Assembly (NCBI GenBank): GCA_964415245.1
Contig: CAYQAJ010000118.1
Location: forward strand, 1-14,603
DNA from: CAYQAJ01 sp964415245
Lineage (GTDB): Bacteria > Planctomycetota > Planctomycetia > Pirellulales > Pirellulaceae
Length of the DNA stretch: 14,603 nt
Direction of reading: 5' to 3'
Shown one piece after another: positions 1 to 5,815 of the stretch; position 1 is the first letter of the stretch; the number at the start of each line of letters is the position of its first letter. The notes beneath the pieces are model-generated. The model ran no database searches and was not told the origin of the DNA. It saw only the letters and a list, made by a program, of their open reading frames with translations. Made by a program: the position numbers and the translations under genes.

Positions 1-1
1 G

Positions 2-298
2 AAGTGGTACGAAACGGACAGCTACAAAGACGTCCGCGAGATCGACATCCTCGAGGACAAGAAGGGCGTAGACCCGTCCCGCCGGATCCAGAAGAAGGAT
101 CTCATGCGGCTGGTGACGAAGGGACTCAGCCGCAACGAGCGGCTCATCATCATTCTGTACTACTACGAAGAGTTGACGATGAAGGAAATCGGCGCCACGC
201 TCGATTTGAGCGAAAGCCGCGTGAGCCAGATGCACAGCAGCATCGTGCAACGCCTGCAAGGCCAGCTCGGCCGACGGCGACCGGAGTTCGGGACGTAA
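2..298 (+). CDS. Sigma-70 family factor, FliA/WhiG type, C-terminal part only
   Basis: The reading frame is open from the window edge to a TAA at 296-298, so the N-terminus lies outside. The last 98 residues are visible. The segment from about residue 34 onward is a sigma region 4: a first helix around LSRNERLIIILYYYEEL, then the HTH TMKEIGATLDLSESRVSQMH. The LYYYEELTMKEIG and SESRVSQMHS phrases are characteristic of the flagellar/sporulation FliA/WhiG branch rather than of RpoD or ECF factors. Region 4 would bind the -35 element of target promoters. Regions 2 and 3, which would separate FliA from a more general group 3 sigma, are missing. A FlgM-like anti-sigma factor at 12191 would be its natural antagonist, although the two genes are not adjacent. 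The gene converges on the minus-strand gene ending at 314 with only 15 bases between them and no obvious terminator hairpin. Confidence 0.88.
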   Translation, partial: KWYETDSYKDVREIDILEDKKGVDPSRRIQKKDLMRLVTKGLSRNERLIIILYYYEELTMKEIGATLDLSESRVSQMHSSIVQRLQGQLGRRRPEFGT

Positions 299-313
299 CG
301 AGCATCTTTGGCG

Positions 314-1009
314 TCACGGGCGCAGAATCAGCGCGAAGTACAACAGCGCGGCAATACCAGCCACTACGAGCCCCACCAGTAACCACAGAAACCGCCGATC
401 CAATCTGTCCCGCGCCGGCGCGATCGATTCTTCACGGCCGTCGCCGAAATCGTGGCCACAGGCGCACTGGCGCTCGTACTGGGGCTGAAACACTTCGTCG
501 CACGTGGGACATAGCAGCCACGGGCGCTTCGAAGCGGGAAGCGCCTTTTCCTCCGACGTTTCCTGTTCCGGCAGCTTATCCTGAGCGCTGGCCAATAGCG
601 CCGCGTTTGCCTCCGCGCGGGAAAAGTCGTCGCCCGCCGCGCCGCACACGGGGCATTCCGTCTGGCGGCGCTGGCCGCAAGCAGGGCAAACCGGCCAGTT
701 CTCCACACGCCTTGCTTCGTCAGTGGCCTCATCGATCGGAGCATCGTTGCCCCAGTCCAATAGCGAGGCATCGCGGATCGTCTCGTCGTATTCGAGCGCT
801 AGGCGGCGTGCGGCTTCGGCATATTCGAGTGGCACCATAACGCGCGGAGCGGTGGCCCAGCCCAGTGGATAGGTGAAGGCGGCTCCCGCTACCGCCTCGT
901 TGATGACCGTGGAAGGAATGCCCCGTTCCTCGAGCAGATTCTGCAAGTAGCGTGCCTGCACGGAATCGGCCGCCGCGTAGATCACCGTGAGTCGGTCGTC
1001 GACGTCCAT
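314..1009 (-). CDS. DUF2007-like protein with two zinc ribbons and a C-terminal membrane anchor
   Basis: A 231-residue protein. Residues about 7-75 (LTVIYAAADSVQARYLQNLL... onward) look like the DUF2007 'putative signal transducing protein' fold, a small ferredoxin-like domain that starts with a beta strand and a helix carrying ARYLQNLLEERGI. Four cysteines follow at 108, 111, 119 and 122 (CPAC...CPVC) and four more at 167, 170, 182 and 184 (CPTC...CAC), each set able to hold one zinc ion. One hydrophobic helix at about 207-229 ends the protein, so it is probably tail-anchored with the ribbons in the cytoplasm. No enzyme motif is visible and the function is unknown. The ATG at 1009 has no ribosome binding site, but a TATAAT lies 6 bases upstream, which suggests a leaderless transcript. 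The first domain is recognised by pattern only. The cysteine clusters and membrane helix are seen directly. Confidence 0.85.
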   Translation of the reverse strand: MDVDDRLTVIYAAADSVQARYLQNLLEERGIPSTVINEAVAGAAFTYPLGWATAPRVMVPLEYAEAARRLALEYDETIRDASLLDWGNDAPIDEATDEARRVENWPVCPACGQRRQTECPVCGAAGDDFSRAEANAALLASAQDKLPEQETSEEKALPASKRPWLLCPTCDEVFQPQYERQCACGHDFGDGREESIAPARDRLDRRFLWLLVGLVVAGIAALLYFALILRP

Positions 1010-1015
1010 GTTGCA

Positions 1016-1046
1016 ATTATACGGACCCGCCGCGCCGTTATCTCAA
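1016..1046 (-). promoter_or_regulatory. Promoter of the DUF2007-like gene, placed for leaderless mRNA
   Basis: On the minus strand a TTGAGA (1046-1041) and a perfect TATAAT (1021-1016) are separated by 19 bases. Transcription would start about 7 bases after the -10 box, on or next to the A of the ATG at 1009. No Shine-Dalgarno sequence fits in the 6 bases between the -10 box and the start codon. The spacer is two bases longer than ideal. Confidence 0.55.
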
Positions 1047-1117
1047 GTGTTTTCCGAATGTTCGCATTTGTCACGACAACGGGCGATTCTGTCAAAGCGC
1101 TCCGCTTTGCGTCGCGG

Positions 1118-2662
1118 CTAACCGGTTCGCAGCCCCAGCGGCACCAGGCGATTCTCTACGACGCCGAACAATCCTTGCACCAGGATCGCCAGCACCGCCG
1201 CGGGGATCGCCCCTTGCAGGATCAGCGGCACGTTGTCGAGGCGGATGCCGGTGAGGATCGGTTGGCCGTATCCGCCGGCGCCGATCAGAGCGCCGATCGT
1301 GGCCGTGCCCACGTTGATTACGCCCGCCGTTTTGATGCCCGCCAGAATTGACCGCGACGCCATCGGCAACTCGATCAGCCGCAGTCGCGCACCCGCGGGC
1401 AGCCCCAGCGACAGGGCCGACTCGTGGATGTGGGGCGGTATCTCCTTGAGGCCGGTGTATGTGTTGCGGACGATTGGCAGCAGGCTGTACAGAAACAACG
1501 CCACGATCGCCGGCCACGCCCCCAGTCCCAGAAGCGGAATCATGAACACCAACAGGGCCAACGAAGGAAGCGTTTGGATCACGCCCACCGTGTTCAGAAT
1601 CACCTGACCAATTCGCGGCACTTTGTAGGCCACGATGCCCAGCGGCACCGCCACGGCAATCGCGCCGGCGAGTGAGATCACCACCAGCAGCAAGTGCTGC
1701 CGCGTGTTGGTCAGGAATCGCCACACGGCCCGCTTGAGATTGTAGGTCCAGGAAACCTCCGGTACGACGATTGACTCGTCGACGTTGTCGTGCAGGAACT
1801 CCGCGGCCACGACGATTTCCGGCACGCGGTCGATCTTGGCGCGGCCGTTCATCTCGATCATCGCGCGGTTGTCGATTGCTCCCTCCAGGCGCTGCAGCGC
1901 AGCGACGGCTTGGGGCGCTCGCTCCTCCAGGTCGGCTCGATAGAGCACCACCGACCGATAGACGGGAAAATATCCGCGGTCGTCGTCCAGCACGCGAATG
2001 TGGTAATAGGCGATCTCCGCGTCGGTCGAGTACAGGTCCATCACGTCGAGCGCCCCTTTGTCGAGCCCACGATACGCGATGTTGTGCTCCATGCCGCGAA
2101 TCCGCGTCTGCGGCAGATCGTACTTCCGCACGAGCCCGGGCCAACCGTCCTGCCGCTCCATGAACTCGTCGCTCAGCCCCATCCGCAACTCGGCGTGGTC
2201 GGCCAGGTCGCTGATCGTGCGAATGCCCAACTCCTCGGCCCGATCCTCGGCCATGCCCATGGCGTAGTTGTTGTCGAACCCGAGCGGCTCCGTCATTCGC
2301 ACGCCGCGCGCTTCGAGTGCGCTGCGCATCTCATCGACACCTTCGATCGGCTCGTCCTGGAAGATCTCCTGCGTGAGCGTGCCGGTGTATTCGACGTACG
2401 CATCGATCTCCCCGGCCAGCAGCGCCTGCCACAGAATCTGCGTCCCGCCCAGCTCGGCCCGATGCTGCGGCTCGCCGCCAGCCGCATCGACCAGGTGTAC
2501 CAGCGTCTCGCCCAGCACGACCGATTCCGTGAAGCTCTTCGAGCCGATCACAACGCGCGGACCGCGTTCAGCCTTGTCATCGCGGTTTTGAGCATCGCCG
2601 GCGAACGCCGCCCGTACGGATGTCGCGACCAGCAGCACGCCGAGGATTGCAGAACATCGCAT
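1118..2662 (-). CDS. Osmoprotectant-type ABC transporter: substrate-binding protein fused to permease
   Basis: A 514-residue fusion starting at the ATG at 2662, chosen because GGGAG lies 8 bases upstream and it yields a signal peptide (residues 1-21, ending RAAFA). Upstream TTG starts only add an unlikely leader. Residues about 36-300 form an OpuAC-type binding domain (GSKSFTESVVLGE, AYVEYTGTLTQEI, LYSTDAEIAYYHIRVLDDD), the family that binds glycine betaine, choline, carnitine or ergothioneine. Residues about 315-514 form an OpuAB/ProW-type permease with several membrane helices and the LSLGLPAGARLRLIELPMA region matching the EAA loop that docks the ATPase. Known fusions such as OpuABC and EgtU carry the permease first; here the binding domain comes first. 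The cognate ATPase is at 6904-6125 on the same strand, about 3.46 kb upstream. The substrate cannot be told from sequence alone. Confidence 0.92.
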   Translation of the reverse strand: MRCSAILGVLLVATSVRAAFAGDAQNRDDKAERGPRVVIGSKSFTESVVLGETLVHLVDAAGGEPQHRAELGGTQILWQALLAGEIDAYVEYTGTLTQEIFQDEPIEGVDEMRSALEARGVRMTEPLGFDNNYAMGMAEDRAEELGIRTISDLADHAELRMGLSDEFMERQDGWPGLVRKYDLPQTRIRGMEHNIAYRGLDKGALDVMDLYSTDAEIAYYHIRVLDDDRGYFPVYRSVVLYRADLEERAPQAVAALQRLEGAIDNRAMIEMNGRAKIDRVPEIVVAAEFLHDNVDESIVVPEVSWTYNLKRAVWRFLTNTRQHLLLVVISLAGAIAVAVPLGIVAYKVPRIGQVILNTVGVIQTLPSLALLVFMIPLLGLGAWPAIVALFLYSLLPIVRNTYTGLKEIPPHIHESALSLGLPAGARLRLIELPMASRSILAGIKTAGVINVGTATIGALIGAGGYGQPILTGIRLDNVPLILQGAIPAAVLAILVQGLFGVVENRLVPLGLRTG

Positions 2663-2692
2663 CGCGAGGTCTCCCAGTTCGGGCGGGCAAAT

Positions 2693-2741
2693 CCCCAATC
2701 ACAAAACCCAAAGCACAAACAATACCCAATTCTCAAACGCT
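2693..2741. repeat. Heptameric simple-sequence tract (CCCAAAG-like)
   Basis: Read on plus, seven consecutive 7-base units fit one register: CCCCAAT, CACAAAA, CCCAAAG, CACAAAC, AATACCC, AATTCTC, AAACGCT. The first five are close variants of each other. On the minus strand it reads as ATTGGGG/TTTTGTG-type words, the same vocabulary as the tract at 6062-6103 but in opposite orientation. Confidence 0.6.
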
Positions 2742-2798
2742 CCAACAGCGAACGGACGGCCCACCGTCAAACGGAAAGCGAGGCGCTCCGCGCTCAAT

Positions 2799-2840
2799 CT
2801 GCACTCTGCACTCTCCACTTTGCACTTTGCATTCTGCACT
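2799..2840. repeat. Heptameric tract, CTGCACT unit, six copies
   Basis: Six in-register 7-base units: CTGCACT, CTGCACT, CTCCACT, TTGCACT, TTGCATT, CTGCACT. Variation is confined mainly to positions 1, 3 and 6. The period of 7 prevents a stable reading frame, so coding is unlikely. Confidence 0.85.
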
Positions 2841-2846
2841 CGGCCT

Positions 2847-2930
2847 CTGGTGCGCAAAACTCGCCGCGCGCACCAGGAACCCCGTGCTGGGGGCCCCATG
2901 ACGGTGCGCCCGCACCTTTTGGCGCACCAG
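2847..2930. repeat. Two adjacent palindromes sharing GGTGCGC arms
   Basis: The first hairpin has CTGGTGCGC at 2847-2855 and GCGCACCAG at 2868-2876 (9 bp, 12-base loop). The second has GGTGCGC at 2903-2909 and GCGCACC at 2922-2928 (7 bp, 12-base loop). The right arm of the second continues as CAG, so all four arms derive from one word. They lie in the probable leader of the binding/permease gene. Neither is followed by a T-tract on the minus strand, so they are not typical terminators. Confidence 0.6.
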
Positions 2931-3098
2931 CGGCGCGGGCAAATGCACAATGGATCGTGCGGCGATTGGAAAGGTGCAGGAGCCTGGAACTCCAGCGTGC
3001 CAGCAAGCCTGCCTCGCTGCCTGGAGCGGACCACGGCCCATCGGCCGACGAACCACTACCCGCACGTCGAATTGCCAAGGAACGACCCTACCGTCCCG

Positions 3099-3127
3099 AT
3101 TCTACCCGCATGTCGTTGATATGTCAA
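3099..3127 (-). promoter_or_regulatory. Strong sigma-70-type promoter pointing at the binding/permease gene
   Basis: On the minus strand a perfect TTGACA (3127-3122) and TAGAAT (3104-3099) are exactly 17 bases apart. The 35 bases upstream of the -35 box are strikingly AT-rich for this genome and could act as an UP element. The predicted start is near 3092, about 430 bases before the ATG at 2662. It could instead drive a non-coding transcript. Confidence 0.65.
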
Positions 3128-3177
3128 TTCTAACTTTGTAATAAGTGTTACCTATTTATAGGGCCGGGGAAAGGAAC

Positions 3178-3261
3178 TCGGTACGAGCTGCCGGGCACTC
3201 GGGACTCGGCGCTCGGTACCGGAGACTCGGTACTCAGTACTCGGTACGGAGTACACGGTAC
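3178..3261. repeat. Heptameric tract, TCGGTAC unit, twelve copies
   Basis: Twelve 7-base units in one register, with TCGGTAC perfect at 3178, 3213, 3227 and 3241 and single- to multi-base variants between them (TCGGGAC, TCGGCGC, TCAGTAC, ACGGTAC, GGAGTAC, CGGAGAC). It is the longest heptad array in the left half of the split transporter region. Confidence 0.85.
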
Positions 3262-3360
3262 TGCGCTCGTGGTAAACGGCGCCGGCCATCTACCGGGCAC
3301 CGCCCGCGTCCGGCTCTGACATGGAACCAGCGACTGCCGGTAGCGTGGCGTGAGCATTCC

Positions 3361-3430
3361 GCAACCGCGAAGCGGTGGCCCTATGGTCAGCCCAGGGTGG
3401 AGCGTAGCGCAACCCTGGGTAGCGGGAACC
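3361..3430. repeat. Dispersed palindromic word A (GCAACCGCGAAGCGGT...)
   Basis: Contains ACCGC-gaa-GCGGT (3364-3376), then GGCCCTATGGTCAGCC, then a second hairpin CCCAGGGT (3391-3398) with ACCCTGGG (3412-3419). A copy truncated after its first half is at 4102-4150, and an inverted partial copy is at 5816-5841. This is the fullest of the three copies here. Confidence 0.75.
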
Positions 3431-3450
3431 ATCCACCATCACCAATCCGA

Positions 3451-3518
3451 GAACCCCAACGGGGTGGCCCTAACGAGACCCGTATTCCAAGTGTTTAGGG
3501 CCAACCCGTTGGGGTTTC
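3451..3518. repeat. Dispersed word B, head-to-head inverted pair
   Basis: GAACCCCAACGGGGTGGCC at 3451-3469, continuing CTA to 3472, faces TAGGGCCAACCCGTTGGGG at 3496-3514, continuing TTTC to 3518. The arms pair over 22 positions with little mismatch around a 23-base loop. The same word occurs twice more, as direct repeats, at 5838-5862 and 5891-5915. Confidence 0.75.
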
Positions 3519-3695
3519 GGGTGGCGACGTGTACCTCGTTACTCAGGGCCAGCGCGATGCGGAATGCGAGAAAAATAAAGCGGCTCTCGCATCGCGGAGC
3601 AGTGCGCTCCAGAAAGTCTACTCGCCCGCCAGGTCGGGCGAAGCGCCTGGTTCGTCGGGTATTCGCCAAGTCTTCGAGCCGAATGGGCGGCTCCG

Positions 3696-3932
3696 CTATT
3701 CTGCGGGCGGGGGCAGGACCAGGTCGCCGATTACCTGAGCGACCCCCTCATGGTCGAAGACCGCCGGCACACCACCCGGTCCGGCGAATAGGGCAACGCC
3801 GTCGCGCACTACCAAGGCGTCGGGATGATCCACCTCGAGGCGCTCGCCGTTGACCAGCGAAACGGTGAACGGGCGGAACGGCGTCCGATGCTTGAAGGTG
3901 CGGATGGTACTGTCAAAGGTATCTCGGTCCAT
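3696..3932 (-). CDS. Short conserved hypothetical protein, 78 residues
   Basis: The ATG at 3932 is preferred over an upstream start because GAGGA lies about 6 bases before it and the extra 22 upstream residues look untranslated. The protein begins MDRDTFDSTIRTFKHRTPF and continues with a beta-rich segment (VSLVNGERLEVDHPDALVVR), then PAVFDHEGVAQVIGDL. I believe this resembles a small family common in planctomycetes, with the RTPFRPFTV and HPDALVVRDGVA phrases conserved, but this is memory, not a search. No catalytic motif, signal peptide or membrane segment is visible. It lies alone in the region that splits the ABC transporter, next to the recombinase segment and transcribed away from it, so it may be part of the inserted DNA. 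Confidence 0.75.
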   Translation of the reverse strand: MDRDTFDSTIRTFKHRTPFRPFTVSLVNGERLEVDHPDALVVRDGVALFAGPGGVPAVFDHEGVAQVIGDLVLPPPAE

Positions 3933-4101
3933 TGCGTTCCTCGTGGGAGTCGAAACATGCTCCCTGTGGATGATACGCGAGACCGGTGAAACAGGCAACG
4001 ACCAAACTCGGCAGCGGCTGCCATCGGCAGCCGGGCGAGCGCACCTTTGCCTGATGGTGGAGTCGCCGGGTAAACTCGGGCGCGCCGCGGGGTGACCGTT
4101 A

Positions 4102-4150
4102 CCGCAACCGCGAAGCGGTGGTCCTATATCAGCCCAGGGTGGAGTGACGC
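4102..4150. repeat. Truncated copy of dispersed word A, left edge of the recombinase segment
   Basis: GCAACCGCGAAGCGGTGG followed by TCCTATATCAGCCCAGGGTG matches 3361-3400. The second hairpin arm seen in the fuller copy is missing, and the sequence then runs into AT-richer DNA. An inverted copy with the same variant (GGGTG.AG.GACGC) lies at 5816-5841, bracketing the recombinase. Confidence 0.65.
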
Positions 4151-4180
4151 TGCACTACATCTTGTGTATCTCTGCACAAC

Positions 4181-4201
4181 TTCTATCAGATTCCGATAGA
4201 A
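4181..4201. promoter_or_regulatory. AT-rich dyad upstream of the recombinase
   Basis: TTCTATC (4181-4187) and GATAGAA (4195-4201) form a perfect 7-bp inverted repeat around AGATTCC. It is followed by an A-run. It is too AT-rich to be a convincing terminator. A binding or crossover site for the adjacent serine recombinase, which recognises short dyads, is one possibility. Confidence 0.35.
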
Positions 4202-4216
4202 AAAAGCTGGCCATCG

Positions 4217-4262
4217 TGCAACCCTAGCGGTACAATCAGGGTTGCATTCTAGGGGTTCGCAC
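4217..4262 (+). promoter_or_regulatory. Operator-like inverted repeat over a possible -10 box
   Basis: TGCAACCCT (4217-4225) and AGGGTTGCA (4238-4246) form a perfect 9-bp inverted repeat. The 12-base centre contains TACAAT (4231-4236), a good -10 box reading toward the recombinase. A third related half-site, CTAGGGGTTCGCAC, follows at 4249-4262. No clear -35 box is seen. The layout suggests self-repression by the recombinase through its MerR-type domain, but this is inference. Confidence 0.4.
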
Positions 4263-4344
4263 GTTGCGGACTCAAAAGCGGCCCGTCGAATCGCGTCAAC
4301 GAAACGACGGACCTAAACCACGGTTGCTACACAGGAGCAAGCCG

Positions 4345-5478
4345 ATGATCTTCGCGCATTCTACTTCTGCGCCTTCTCACGGTTCAACCCTTCGGATTCG
4401 CGACGTAGTAAAGCGCTATGCGGTGTCGGAAACGACTATCCGAAGAGCAACGGCTAACGGTTCTTTGTCCTGCTTAACTCTGCCCTCTGGCCACCGACGT
4501 TTTCTGGAAAGCGATGTACTCGCGTGGCTCGGCAAAAGTAAAGCAGAAGAAGAATGTGCTGTTGATGGAATCGCGGCCGTCATTCGTGTTTCCTCAGACG
4601 GGCAATCAAGGCCGCAAAACGGATCGGACAAGAGTAGCCTTCAACATCAAGAAGAGCGCGTGCGGACCTTCATTGCTAAAAGGTTCGGGCCGTCTGTAAA
4701 CGTGACGTGGTATCGGTCGATAGGTTCGGGCCTCAACTTCAACCGAAAGGAATTGCTGGCGTTGATTCAGGACCTACTCGCGGGAAAGTACCGTGGCGGC
4801 TTTGTCGTGGCGCAAGACTTCACCCGCGTTGCTAGGTTCGGCCACCAACTAATCGAATACATTGCCAAGCAAGGGGGCGCGGAAGTTGTTTACGTTCTAC
4901 AGGACGAGGACAAGACAGCCAACGAAAGCCTAACCGACGATATCCTTTCGATCCTCACTCATTTTACGGCGAAGTGTTCAGGACTTAAGACAAAAGAATT
5001 CCGCACTGTCAGACTATCCGAATCGCAGTTGAAGAAGGCGTATGAATTGAGCAAGGCGGGACACTCGCACAAGAGCATTGCAACGATGTTTCGGGCTTCT
5101 GGGGAAACGGATTCGCAAGAGCGCCCCTTTAGCTACCACGTCATTCGCAGACGATTGAATGAGCACTGGCAAACGCTAGAGAAGTTGCACGACAGCAACG
5201 GAAGGCGCGAATCGAGCTTTGACGTTTTCGCAAGCAAGCATCTTCGCAAGGTGGAATCGACCGACGCGAGAGTATCGCATCGAAGCATCGTGGCCGCATA
5301 TCGCGCGTTTTGTAACAAGGGCAAGTTGCCAGTTGTTACTGAAAGGCGCATTGCGGCAACGGTTAAGAAGCTCGGCTGGATCAAGAGCTACGGGCGCAAC
5401 GGGCTTACCTACGTCGGATTGAGCCTCTGGATCGACAGGACCGAACGTAAGGGATCGAACGTAGAGGATCGAACGTAG
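4345..5478 (+). CDS. Multidomain serine recombinase, IS607-type core with extended C-terminus
   Basis: The ATG at 4345 has AGGAG 7 bases upstream and gives 377 residues; an upstream TTG at 4264 has no such site. Domains: a MerR-type HTH at about 16-63 (RDVVKRYAVSETTIRRA, SGHRRFLESDVLAWL); a serine recombinase catalytic domain at about 74-220 with IRVSSDGQ (Arg81, Ser83 as nucleophile), SLQHQ, and TRVARFGHQLIEYI (Arg161, Arg164), ordered as in IS607 TnpA. IS607 TnpA ends about here. This protein continues with a resolvase-like HTH at about 224-272 (LSESQLKKAYELSKAGHSHK...) and a segment at about 292-363 (VSHRSIVAAYRAFCNKG, LGWIKS, GLTYVGLSL) resembling the winged helix at the end of phage/plasmid primases. 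The last residues and the stop codon fall inside a 14-bp tandem repeat. Third positions are AT-richer than in neighbouring genes, which indicates transfer. Confidence 0.88.
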   Translation: MIFAHSTSAPSHGSTLRIRDVVKRYAVSETTIRRATANGSLSCLTLPSGHRRFLESDVLAWLGKSKAEEECAVDGIAAVIRVSSDGQSRPQNGSDKSSLQHQEERVRTFIAKRFGPSVNVTWYRSIGSGLNFNRKELLALIQDLLAGKYRGGFVVAQDFTRVARFGHQLIEYIAKQGGAEVVYVLQDEDKTANESLTDDILSILTHFTAKCSGLKTKEFRTVRLSESQLKKAYELSKAGHSHKSIATMFRASGETDSQERPFSYHVIRRRLNEHWQTLEKLHDSNGRRESSFDVFASKHLRKVESTDARVSHRSIVAAYRAFCNKGKLPVVTERRIAATVKKLGWIKSYGRNGLTYVGLSLWIDRTERKGSNVEDRT

Positions 5479-5535
5479 AGGATCGAACGTAGAGGATCGA
5501 ACGTAGAGGGATCGGACCTACAGGATTCAGACGTA
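5438..5535. repeat. 14-bp tandem repeat overlapping the recombinase stop codon
   Basis: Four perfect copies of GGATCGAACGTAGA occupy 5452-5507, with degenerate units before (GGACCGAACGTAAG at 5438) and after (to about 5535). The unit is two heptads, GGATCGA and ACGTAGA, so the array shares the 7-base period of the other tracts. The TAG stop at 5476-5478 is supplied by the second perfect copy. Because 14 is not a multiple of 3, gain or loss of a unit upstream of the stop would change the C-terminus. Confidence 0.95.
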
Positions 5536-5553
5536 GCGCCAGATTGGCCTGTC

Positions 5554-5667
5554 GGCCAGTTGAGCAGAGGGAAAAAGGTTATCAGGTGGCCAGTTCTAAA
5601 CGACCGTCCAGAATGCCCCACAAAGCCCCAGAACGACGTATAAGGCCAGTTCATTTATTCAACTGGC
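5554..5667. repeat. GGCCAGTT iterons downstream of the recombinase
   Basis: GGCCAGTT occurs at 5554-5561, 5588-5595 and 5644-5651. An inverted AACTGGC at 5661-5667 forms a perfect 7-bp hairpin with the third copy around a 9-base AT-rich loop. Iterated 8-mers next to a recombinase with several DNA-binding domains could be accessory binding sites. There is no direct evidence of binding. Confidence 0.45.
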
Positions 5668-5815
5668 AAGGGGCTACTCGTTTTGGTTTAACCGCTACGC
5701 TCGATCCTCGTTGCCCGTCATTCACAACAGAACATCTTCCCCTGCCCAACGACGGCGAAAGCCGTCCTTTACCCTTCTGGGGGGTGGTTGAATTGGCTAG
5801 ATTCTTAGGGGCCGC

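Larger units (their letters stand above)
2663..3695. other. Gene-free region with repeats and a promoter upstream of the binding/permease gene
   Basis: About 1 kb without a credible gene; the open frames that cross it are low-complexity and differ on each strand. It holds three heptameric tracts (2693-2741, 2799-2840, 3178-3261), paired GGTGCGC palindromes (2847-2930), an AT-rich patch (about 3115-3165) with a minus-strand promoter (3127-3099), and two dispersed-repeat words (3361-3430, 3451-3518). About 3530-3690 holds nothing I can name. A transcript from the promoter at 3127-3099 would have a leader of about 430 bases before the ATG at 2662. Confidence 0.6.
3933..4344. other. Upstream region of the recombinase gene
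   Basis: Over 400 bases without a credible gene. It carries a truncated copy of dispersed word A (4102-4150), after which base composition drops, then two small dyads (4181-4201 and 4217-4246) and a third half-site (4249-4262). About 3933-4100 has no feature I can name. Confidence 0.55.

Noticed and set aside
4..840. A 278-residue plus-strand open frame at the window start
   Set aside because: It overlaps the sigma factor in another frame and is antisense to the zinc-ribbon gene. Its product is Arg/Pro-rich low-complexity sequence, and the sigma and DUF2007-like frames have clear family motifs.
1790..3133. A 447-residue plus-strand open frame
   Set aside because: It is antisense to the binding/permease gene and then runs through heptad repeats. 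No family motif is visible; it is a GC-rich shadow.
2693..3261. A CRISPR array in the repeat-rich stretch
   Set aside because: The units are 7 bases long with no spacers between them, and there are no cas genes in the window.
4264..4344. TTG start giving a 404-residue recombinase
   Set aside because: There is no ribosome binding site, and the added residues overlap the operator-like region. The ATG at 4345 has AGGAG at ideal spacing.
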